From NCBI RefSeq assembly GCF_000972845.2, contig NC_040016.1, positions 3,926,701 through 3,990,700 of the forward strand: 64,000 nucleotides of DNA. Direction: 5' to 3'. The notes below the pieces were generated by a model. That model was not told the origin of the DNA. It ran no database searches and saw only the letters and a program-made list of their open reading frames with translations. The DNA comes from Larimichthys crocea (Eukaryota; Chordata; Actinopteri; Sciaenidae). The position numbers and the translations under genes were made by a program. Positions within the stretch are counted from its first letter, which is position 1, and each line of letters starts with the position of its first letter. Shown here in pieces: positions 43,100 to 55,000 of this stretch.

Positions 43100-46000
43100 T
43101 TTCTTTATATACATCTATATATCTCTTTGTTTATTTATTTATTTGGGATGCACTGAATATTCGGCAACTGAAAGTATTCGGCCGAATATTGCAAAAACGA
43201 TATACTTCTCTCTAAACTAAGGCGTCTCACACATGCAAGGTGCGTTGACATGACTATGATGCCTTCATGAACGTGGGAAAAATGGAAATTCACCGGAAAT
43301 ATAATAAAACTAAATAGCATTTCTTTCAAGAACAAATTAACAGTGATTAAAACAACATGGGTTTTCTAACAATATATGTAATAATAATTATACTAACTGG
43401 AAATTCTACTGGAATATTTGAAGGATATTAAATAAACATTTACTTTCTTTGAAAAAAAAACATGTCTACAAATTTATCTCATTTACTCTTCTTCTGCCTG
43501 TCGCTCATTCCTGCATGTCCACTTTAGCAGAACATGTCCCACAGCCATAACTAGCTGAGCTGCAGAGCTGGTTTTCTTTGTTTTGTGCACTTGTTTGACT
43601 GTCGCCCATGTAGGGCCTCCTCCTCCTGGAAACTTCCACCTCCCTTGCCAATCAAACTATTTGCCTTGGGAGGATTAGCTCTGCTGCCTAGGTGCACGTC
43701 TTCATCTGTCAGTCTATCTTTTGGTCTACGTTTTCCTGGAAAATGACAGGTTACACATCTTTTCAACAGGAAGTGCCATCAGATCACACAAAGACAGAGC
43801 TAACCATTAAGATTATATATCTTGAATTTAGCTTGACCAAAATATAGTTAAGCTTGCACTGCGTTCAGATGTTGGTAAGGTATACGCTCAATAGGGACAC
43901 ACTGCTGATTAGATCAACAACACCACACCCTGCAGTCAATGTCAGCTCCAAGTTTGTGAAACTCATGAAGGAACTTTGCGTTAGAGACAACAGTACATCA
44001 GTGACGGCATACTGCCGTCACTTTTGGCTTCAATTTTAGAGAAACTGAAAGAGGTTCAACATAGCAGCATAAATCCCCCTGCTGGCTGCAGGCTCCAGCA
44101 CCACTAATGAATACATCACACATTTTATCCAACAATTATTTATAACACTGCCTGGAAAAAATCATGTGATCTAAACTTTAGAGTTCTCAGTACAACAGTT
44201 TGGTAATTCTGGCACACGTAATCAGGTCTATTGCAAGAAGAAGTGAAACTATGTTGGCCAACACAGACCATGTCCATGTAAGATTAAAAATACAGAGAAC
44301 ATTCACTTTCTCCTATATACATGACCATTGCTGAATAGTACACAGACTTTGGAGAATGTCCTAAAGCCACTGGTGACAATAATGTGACCTGAAAGCCAAT
44401 GCCAAAGTCTAAAAGGATAAGAAAAGCCTTTGATCCCGATTCCTGCCAAAATGAAGGCATATCTTTGTAGAGAGAGGGGCAGCAGTTATTCTGCTACTAC
44501 TCGTCCCAAACCAGCGAACAAGGAAGCTCAAACCAATACATATCAATTAAAATAGCTTCTCTGTCACTTTAAAAAGAGTGGAGTGAGGATAAGGAAAAAA
44601 AGAGCTAAGCAAACTTCCTAAAACAGCTGCTGCTTAGGAGAAGTCAAGCGGGGCTGGAGGTGTCCCTCCAGGCACTGACAGTTACCTTGGGCAAAACACC
44701 AGAGAATGGAGAGGCACCTAGGGCACTTTCTAGTATGTACCAAACCCACAGACAATTTGTATCAAAGATGGGCTCTTACTTGGGATTCTAATAACAATAT
44801 ACCTTTAAATGTATGCAGCCTGAATGGAACCTTCTCCATCCTCTCATGTCTTTTTACTTTACCACTGTCTGCTGATGTCGATGTATAATGTTTCCTATAA
44901 GTGACAATAGATTTATGAACACTACACTTTTTTAAAATCGTACTTTTCCAAACACAGTTGCTAAGTGCCGTGCAGTAAAATAAAAAAAAGCGAGAGAAGC
45001 GGTCAATTATGCTATAAAGGGGACAACATCCAGACCCAAAACAAGTTTAATATTAACACATAATTAGATAGATTTGTGGTTATACTGAATACAAAGAGGA
45101 ATGTTGTTCAAATTTAGATTAAGAAGTGTGGTGAGTCTTCTGAGCCTTCATATTACTTTAACTTAGATTTTTCCTTCAGGGCCATCAGAGCCATGTATGA
45201 GGCTCCATGCCCAATCCAATTAGTAATAGTAATGGAATAATAATAGCCCTCTACATTTTACGGTCAACTACTTATTTATAATTCAGAGCTGTATGTCTTA
45301 ATATTGCTATACTTTAATACTTAAGACTGTTGTTAATTCATATTTAAATTATGGAAGGCCATGACGACGAGCGAACACAAGGAAACCATATTGCCACTAA
45401 TAATCTCGCAATAGAGTGCAATGTGAATGGAGATGCATAATGATAATACACAATTGATGAAGTGATATTTACTTATTATAATGTGAACTGACTTCATACT
45501 GTACCTGTTGACTGATATTAGAGATTCAAAGGTTGATGTTGAGACTTTGTCACCTGGCTGTCAGTATGACAGATGTCCCATGACTGACTAGTTGTACTTT
45601 TTGAACATCACCAGCATGGGATGGGAATCAGTCCTGTGTGAATATTGTATTAATTATGCTCTAATGATGGCCTGTTGCCGGCATCTAATTTATTAATGAG
45701 CAGTGAATTGCAACAGTGATTCTCTCTCTCTCTGCTGTTTACTGCTCTCCTATTGTGCCATGAAGACTTTCTGACATGTGCGGCTATTCTTCACTGCTCA
45801 AATTCATAATGCAAAAGACAAAGTGAGCCTTGACATTACTACACCTGTTTTTGAAATTTGTCAAAACAATGTCAAGGAATGCTGTTGTACTACCTGCATG
45901 TTGGTACATCTGGCTTGACACATCCAGAGGTAAACACTTAGTAAGAAACTGGTAACACCTTCTGTGAGAGATGCTCTTGTTATTCATAAAAATAGACTAG

Positions 46001-49000
46001 AATAACATCACACTACTTGTCCAATTAAAAAGTGATACCCCTTAACATATCATTAACAGTACTAAAAAAATTATAATATTTCAGGCATCCGCCGTTTCAG
46101 AGAGTAAAACCCTGTTTAATCAGTTAGAATAAACAACTGTGTGTAAATCTTTACACACACACATACAGGTTTAGTGATTAAGACACATATCATACTGTAT
46201 ACTATAATCACAACATCCCTTATTCGATTCTGGCCAGAGACCTGTGTTATATGTCAGGGTGCAAAATAATGTTTTTTTTCCACTGGCCAAATGGCTAATG
46301 AATGCTACTCAACAGCAAAACATACAACTGGCATTTTTTGGCTGGTGAATGAAGCAATTGGACCAGCTATTTGCATATTTTACCAGCATTTGTGCTGGTG
46401 AATGGTGCTGATTTTTTGCACCGCAAATACAAAAAAAAAGAAAACCTGTGGTTCTTCTCTGAAAAAAAGTCCATGATAATAGCTGTGATCTTATCAAATC
46501 CAGTTTCACATGCAGCAAATGGTGACCTTAACCTTTATTTTCCACAGCTGAGCCTCATGGGTACCATGGTAATCAGAGCCATATGCCATAATAAACTGAC
46601 AAACAAAGCCACATTTCTGAGAAGCATAAATGGAAAAAAAAAAAAAATGAACAAAACATATATTATTGTGAAATAACCAAACAGAAGACAAAATAACAAC
46701 TTTTAAATGTATAATCTTACAAAATTCTTCCATACCCAACAACCGTTAGGGTTTCATGTTTAATGCTATTAGATAGTCAAGTCATGATATTTAGGAATAA
46801 TCTGACTGCTGCATGTCTGCCATGGATGAAAGCAGTAAGTGGTGAATGGCAGCATGGCAGCAAGGAAGGCAGCTGGCCTGCAGTCCCCTGAGACGCTCTC
46901 TCTACAGTAATTATCATCAGCGGCACTCTAGAGACAATCCTACCCAGTCCTTCTACCTAACTATTGCTCTCCTTGTTCTTAATATACACACACACACACA
47001 CACACAAAGTTGTATGCTCTGCATGGGCCCTAGATGACATAAATATTCACAGCAAACTCCTATACACACAAAAGCACTCAGCATCTTTCCCATGAATGCA
47101 TCCAAGTGATGTGAAGTGGGGCACAGTGGCAGGAAAGAGCAGTGACAGTGATAAACAGAAATATTTTCGATTAATATATGGAGATGAAAAAAAACAAGGC
47201 AAAAAAGACATTTAAGGTCTCATTCATTCAGTAAATCGAAATGGACAGGATTTGTCGGTAGCATGCCATAGAACACAAATAGAAATAAAGTGCCAGGTGG
47301 AAATTGGAAATGCAAGCATTCACATTAGTAACCAGACTTCATGAATTGGCAAGCAGAACATTTTGTTCAGCCATCAAACATCAGAGACGGGTTCCAAAAA
47401 GGCCCAAAAAACTTGTACCTGGCTTTTGGTTTAGGGCAGGGACACATGAATTTCCACAAGATCCCGGAGGTAAAAATGTGCCGAGTCAAAATCCACGAAG
47501 ATATGCAGCATTAATGTGACACCACCCCAATAATGGCCCATCATAGTCTCCATTATGTTTTACACCCCTACCACTGCATTTCAACTTTGATGCAAAAGCA
47601 CAGCTAAAACCTTTCCTCCAAAAATTCAAACTAGGCAGAGCAGAAAGAAGCTGCAGTCACAGTGAGGAAGCACTTTTGCGGTGAAAGAATCGCTTTCAGC
47701 GGGCTTGCAGCGAGAGTCTTGACATTCAGCGAGTGATCACAAAATGCCATGTACTGTACACTGTGGCAGAGGTGGATACTAACTTTTTTTTTCTCTTCTT
47801 GGAAAAGGCCTTTTTTTGTTTAAAGGCAAAAGCAAAAGTCCCACTTTGAGTCAGATCTTAATGGTGCTTATGACTGATATTTGGATCAAAGTGTCCAACT
47901 TCAAGAACACTCTCACAGGGAGGTGCAGTGCAAGTTGCAGTACCAGTCGATCAAATTAAAACATGTTGGTGTATAAAGGACAAGACATTAGATAAATAGA
48001 GCATGGTGTACTGGAGAAAAGTTGTGCAACATGTTTTAATGCTGATGGATTTTGAATAAAATAAATGAATAAAAATCTTCAAATCATAACACATTATATA
48101 TTCATATATACTAGATTTGGTTTTGCAGAGAAAGCTAAATATTTAGTACCCCAAATTGTGGTTTTAAATTATGGTAATTGTGTTGTGAAAATTCAGAACT
48201 CAGTCGAGGTGATCTCTTGACACAGCCAAAATATTTTAGGAAAAAAGAAGGTAATGCAAAAGTTCAGATGTTTACAGGGGTTTACAGGGCGGCTGTAAAA
48301 AAAACTATGTGGTGGAAAAATATTGAGATAAAACTAAAAAATACAGGAGAAAAATATCCAAACAAATCGAAAGACAACTCACAAAGACCTTTCCTGAAAC
48401 TAAATTGTGTTGACATTTCTAAGTAAATAAAGAACATAGGAATCTGAATCATTGAAATGTGCTGAATAAACTATGTCACTATACTGCCGCTCTCTTCACA
48501 GAGCACACGGAGTGGCTGTGCCCTCACACAAAGACACAGAGAGGACAGGCAGTGCTATGGCAGTAGCTGCATCAGATTGCCAAGTCCTTGTCGCAGCTGT
48601 ACTTATCCACGAGTGGCATTGAAGGACAAAATCTTGCAGTCAACGCTATCCCCGAAACACTTCCTTAGCTGGTCCATATGGTATTCAGCACAGCATCATG
48701 CAACATCAGGACTTCTCCTATGAGGCGCAAGATTGTGCAGTCTCCTGTTTGGTTGAGAGCAGCATGCCCAATGTCAAAGCACACTTGTTGTGAGAAGTGT
48801 CATCACAGTGAGGGGATGTCTGATCTTGGCACTTTGCAAAGTCATTTCATGACATGCCGCTACTTTGTCGTTTGCCCTTCTGTTAAACTTAAGGAGTCAA
48901 TATCCTAAGGCTAATTTAAAGCAGTTGTCTTTATCACTATGAGAGAGTGGAACAATGTCAAAAAGTCACCATCTGACAGAGTAGTTCTGGCTCGCTTGGA

Positions 49001-52000
49001 AATTTATTACAGCCATAAGCCTTAATTTACAGGGGAAGGTTACAAAGCAGGCAATCACCTTTGATCAGACCCATAAACAGCAGCCAGTCAATGCTGCGCT
49101 GCTCGTTAATCTGTCACTCAAAAATCCAAACGGTTGACATCCCAGGTCAAAAAACGCATTTGTTTCGTGAATGCGAGTGAAGCCGGACACGATCACAAGC
49201 AATTTATCTAACTAAGGATGTCAACACTGTGGTTGTAACAATACAGACAACTCCATCTTTTAGTAATGCCATAACAATTATACAGGCAACCGTTGATTTT
49301 CATAGTAATTAATTCTGAGTTGACATACATAAGATGATTAACTTGATTATTCAGAATGTGACTGTGCATGTGTAAGGCATTTTATGGTGTCTATTGAAAG
49401 AATGAAATCATTTTAAACGATTGTGATTGTATTTATTTATTTATGTCTCTTTTTGACCATTTGCTGCCATTTTATAGAGCAAGCAATTATTCTATCAACC
49501 AACAAAATAATAGGTGCATTAATCTATAATGAAAAAAAACTGTAGTTGCAGCCCTTCTGATGTTTACATAGATGTATAACAACAACTCTGCAAAGTATTA
49601 CCTCTGTGGCCCTCACTGTGTGCTCCTTTGATTCGACTCGGTATGAGTAAAGATATTTGTTGTACAGCATTGTAAATTAATGTAGGCAGTGTCAAATATT
49701 TTGAACTTAAATTTGCTGTGATAAACTATACATGGGTTAGACATAATGTCACGAACCTAATTGACGAATGGAGCTTTTTCGCGTTGTGTTTTCTTCGTTT
49801 AACTGACATCAGTATGAGAACCTATGGTACTCCGTGCTCTGCTAGATGGAGTGCAGCAGCACACATGTTGGAAAGACTGCTCTGATTGATGATGTCGAAG
49901 ACACATGCAAAGAGGACACTGCTGCATGATCCAATCAATACCTTATAGGACACCTCAACAAGAGCCTTCATCATTCACCACCCTTCAGAAGTCAATAAAA
50001 AAGTAACAAATTACTTTTGGAGTTTTTTTCCCTCAACAGTTCATACATTATTAATACGGATGAAGCACAATGAAGAGCTGCATTAAGGCAGTAAAGAACA
50101 CCAGGGATTTAGAATATACCTTGAGCGCCAGACACTATCCCAGTCACACACAGAGGCTATCATCATTAACAAGTCTCAATGGCTGGACATAGAACAGGTT
50201 CCATTAGGGGAAACTCTCAATATGTCAATCCAGGATTGATTCCTAAGACAGTCTATGCAAGATTTTAAAAAGGCTCATGTTTTTCTCCTTACTGAAGCAA
50301 AGAAGAAAGAAACGATTGATTATATGGTGATGTCATATTGTTTCCAAAGAATGGAAAAGAAAATCAATAAATACAAATATTTTGTGTTGAATATTTTATA
50401 TAATTAATTCATTATTAGCTTGTCCAGATCGCCCATGCTTTCTCTTTGTGTGAGGTGACCTCAGGTCTTAAATTTCACCTCCAAGGACAGGAATGTTGAA
50501 ATGTTCTAACTTCGGACAGCAATGGCCTCTACCTTCACTACTGCTGCTAAAATGATATCCATCAGGGTACAACTGTAAGCAGGCATATTTATGAGAAAAC
50601 TGCAAATTTGTATTGATGTGGCCCGTATGACACTCTGAGCTTAGAAGACTCCACTCAGAATGAGTTCAAATAGGCCTTTGAGATCATTTTAGACTCTGAA
50701 GGTCCTCCTGATGACCCTCTTAATGACCACAGGGTATTCCTCTCCCATCAAAATCTGAGATGGCCTGGCTTAGCGGATATCTTTCTCAATTGCTCAGGAA
50801 AAAAATACAAAACAAAAAGAAGCATCACAGAAGAACAACAGAAGACAGTAAGGACAAAACAGACCTACCCGATATAACAGATATCCAGGCCAAGACTTCC
50901 CCTTCCATGCCCTGGTCATTTTTTACAGTCTGCTTAGCAACTTCAGACACAAGAATGGAGTCTAAGTTTCACAAGATTAATCTTTAAAAAAAAAAAAGCT
51001 AATAAACCACCTTTTGCTCTCCACGTAGACTGTTTACCTGCATGGAGCCAAAGCCTGTCCAAATGGTCAATATTGGTGAGACTATAAAAAGAAATCTGCC
51101 AAAATCTTTTCCCTTGCCTACAGATTCTGCATTCATATGTTCGTTCCACACTGAAATAGTTCCTGATCAAACACCTGCAAACCTGTTATTTGTATTTGTG
51201 TATATACTACAGACAATGAACATGGTAAACATGTTTTTTTAAAAGGTGTATAAAACTACATTGGGAAGTTTCAGCTCCTGGTGTTTGTTTTTGGAGGATT
51301 AGATTAAAAGGAAACTGTTCAGTGTTGTACTACAGCAACTTATTACATTTTCAGAAAACATTAAACCCTCAGAATGATAACCATGTTTTTTTTGTGAAAA
51401 GGAACAATAATGAAAACACTTAATCTGATAGCAGAGGTGGCATCTAAAAGAATTCATTGAAATGTTTACAGATCATATTCCACATTCACATATCTTTTTA
51501 CCAAAGCAAGGTAACAACTGCAGTTTCCAGAGGCACTGAATAGCTCATATTATACAGTGGTATCCTCAGATGTCTGGTGAGGTTAAAATCCTCATTACTT
51601 GTCATGGCCAGACCACAAACCCTTTGAAATGACACTGCCTTATTAGTGACGACAAATGACTGCAGAGTTAATTAACCAGAATGCTCCTCAAGGGGCACTG
51701 TCAAATGTTTAAGAAATTAACAGATTGCCAGTTCACCAATTCTATGTAACTGATTTGTTCCCATTCAGGTTATGAACTCGTCTCTTTCCCCATCCATTTG
51801 GCTAACCATCCGGGAGAAATTTTAAAGGGGAGCTTTATAGTGTCCACTTCCATGAGCCCAGACTGAATCAAGAAGAGCAGTACTCAGAGCGACTATCAAA
51901 ATCATCGCCATACTGATTGCAGTGGAATGTTTTTCCCGCTAATGAGATGGCAGTTTGCTACTTAGTTGCAACTCATAAATACAGGCTGACTTGCAATTAG

Positions 52001-55000
52001 ACAAGCACTGTGTGAAGAGCCGCGAGAGAGGTGACACGCAGTAAAGGAAATGAAGGAGGCAAAGAGGCGTAGATGATGTGGATTTTCTGCATAAACAGGC
52101 CAGCGTGGGGGGTGTCGTTTAGCTCAGATGGTAGAGCGTCCGCCCCATGTACAACGGTTTAGTCCTCAGGGTTCGAAACCGACCTGTGGCTCTTTCACGC
52201 ATGTCATTCCCCATCTCTCTCTCTCCACATTCCTGTCACTCTTCGGCTGTCTCTATACAATAAAGCTTCTAAAGGCCAACAAAATATCTTAAAAGAAAAA
52301 AAAAAAAGGCCAGCATGAATCACAGACATATTTCCACTTAAAGCCAACCATGTAGCAAGAATATGCCTCGTGAAGCATTAGTGGGCTAACTCAGAAAGCC
52401 TGGTCTCCTTTTATTAACAAAGTACTTGATGGCAGAAGTTCCTCTTTCTGTCCTCAGCTTTGTCAGTGCCTGCATAGATTGATGAAAAGTAGGAGCAGAT
52501 ATTGATGTAATATTGGCAAAAATCTAAGGACTATTCGGCTTAACAAAAGCATAGCTCAGTGCAGGTTAAGTGAGTGCACTGTTGAGTACACCCTTGTCTT
52601 ACTACAATTACTGTCTGTACAATTTGTGGAGAGGTGCTTTAAACCTTAGTGCATTTCTTTGCAAGCATCATAATGTCCACACTACTTTCTGATTATGTCA
52701 AAAAGCAAAAGAAGAGATAGAGCATGTAAGGTGACATAAGAGACTTTATGCTATTATTTCTGCTACCACCAACTTGTAGCTTTCTACGTCCTCTCTTCAT
52801 AAAAGCTAAAATCATATCCAGACCATAAGAGTATGGAGAGATGAATGACATGTGTCTGTTAGAGAGCTGGGAATGGAGCAGTGGAGCAGAGACAGAGGCG
52901 GGAGCAGTAGAGCATGACTCCAGGATTTAGATCAGCAAGATTTGCATCATTGGCAGGTCTTTAGGCGGGGCAGGTCTAATCTCCTGCAGACAGGCTTAAG
53001 AAAGGAAAACCTGAGTGTTGTGTCTCTACAGATAGGGATTTCAGTAATTAGCATAGTTAATAAGAGTCGGTGTACGGAGTCATGTTCAAAGGTGTCGAGT
53101 CTAAGAGGGAGATAACGCAGTAATTAGTGCAACTTTAACAAAGTTCACCTCCATAGACACCCAAGTCTGCATGTATGAACCTGGTCACAGGCGAGTACCC
53201 TGGAGGAACACTCATGAGTTCCTAACACAACAACAGCAATACAAGAGTGATTCACTGGTGTTATCAAGTGTACTGACCAGTTCAAGATCCAGCAACACAG
53301 CAGACAAAGGTGAACTTAAGATATATGCACCGCTTTAACAATTATCATAGCAACTGTTAGGACAAATAAATAAATAAATAGCTGGTCAAGTTTTGACATC
53401 CAGCCAAAGCGTTCAGGGCTGTATCAGTACAACTGCCAGCTGTGTGGAGACAATTTATTACTTTTAGGGCAGCTTCTTTATTGCTACAAGCAGTGTGTAC
53501 ACTCACACTGCCATTTGCCGTTTTTACGAGACATACAATCAGTCTGCCAGGCCGACCCTGTTGAAATCTCTGTACACTGATGATGGCAGGTCGGGTCTTC
53601 TTTCCCTTAAATAAAAAATGTTCATAGGGAGTGTCCCCGGAGAAACTTAATTATGAAATCCAAATTACACTTCCGATATGTTTGAAGGTTTAACTACAAA
53701 GATGATGCAGAAGCTTTGTATGACAGCTGCACAAAATCTTCAACATACCGCACTTTTAGCCGCCAGCAATCACTGACACTGTTTTCTCAACTAATTTTCA
53801 GCCTCACTCCCACTTTTTCCTCATTATCTGCACGCGAACAACAGCAGAAGTTAAGCTGAGAGGAGTGCATTCACTCATTGCATTCCCCATTTCAGAGTCT
53901 GCCAACATTTCCTAATGACTGCAGCCCTTCTAAATTATTGAAAAAGCCTAAGCACCTCACCAGCTACAGAAATGGCTATTAACCTTGGTGAAGTGATATT
54001 CAAATCCAGTTAGAGCTAACTTCGTCCTCCAGTATCCCTTGCGGGGAGGAAATGTAAATGTGTTCTTGCTGAGACAGATGGGGAAGCCGCCCGTCGTTTG
54101 AAGTTCCAGCAAAAGAAGTCGTTGCAAGTAGAGGGCTCTCCACCCCCCTCTGTAAAATATTCAGGACCCAGTCTCATTGAGCCACCTCTCTTCCCAGTGT
54201 TTCCCTTCAAACCATGCTGGGCTTCGACAGCGCTGGGTTATTACTAAGCAGACACACCTTACAAAAAAAAAAAAAAAAAAAAAAAAAAACTTAGCAAACG
54301 TTTACAAATTCACCACTGTGCAGCGACAGTGAAAAACAGCCTGAGGATTATCTCGCTGTGCAGACAAGAATTCAGGAGATTTGATTTATGAGAGAGTGAG
54401 AAAGATAGAGAGAGCGCTGGAAAGAAAAGAAGAAAAAAAAAAACACACCATCCCACTCCTCCTTTAAGAAGAGCATGCTGGAGCCTAACCATCTGAATAT
54501 TGTGATGTCCTCTGTATTGTTGTTGACAAATCATCACAAATTGAATTCTTCAGCTTAGCTGACATGCTGTCAGAGCTGATTTGATTCTATTGTGGAGATA
54601 CCTGGCTGTCAATCAATTCAGGCCCTGATACTGTGCTACAGACCAGAGAGAATCCCTCATCATTACTCTTATCACCTGGCTCGAGAGAGAGAGAGAGATA
54701 TAAAGAGAGAGACGAAGGAGAGGCAGAGACATAAGTGAATGTAGTGGAAGAGAAACAAGTAAAGCAGCCAGTAACCTCAATGTAAGATTAGAAGTTTTGC
54801 AAGACTTTACTTTTTAAGGGCATGCCACTGCATACTGTATAATGCGGAGCACAATACATTTTATCAACACTGGTAGACCTCCAGATTGTTGCAGATTGCT
54901 TTGGGTCCTGCATGTATGTAGGTGATGCATGAACCCGGTACAGAGCAGGTAAGCAAAGTTTAGAAATACATCTTTCCTACACACAAGATGATGATTCAAC

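Noticed and set aside
46204..46257. Second SINE fragment (TTCGATTCTGGCCAGAGACC)
   Set aside because: Only a B-box-like stretch and about 30 bases after it resemble the SINE type. There is no A box, tail or duplication, so it is too short to call.
52113..52190. Functional tRNA gene
   Set aside because: The A and B boxes are present, but the acceptor and anticodon stems do not pair convincingly. The sequence continues into a SINE body with an A-rich tail and flanking duplications.
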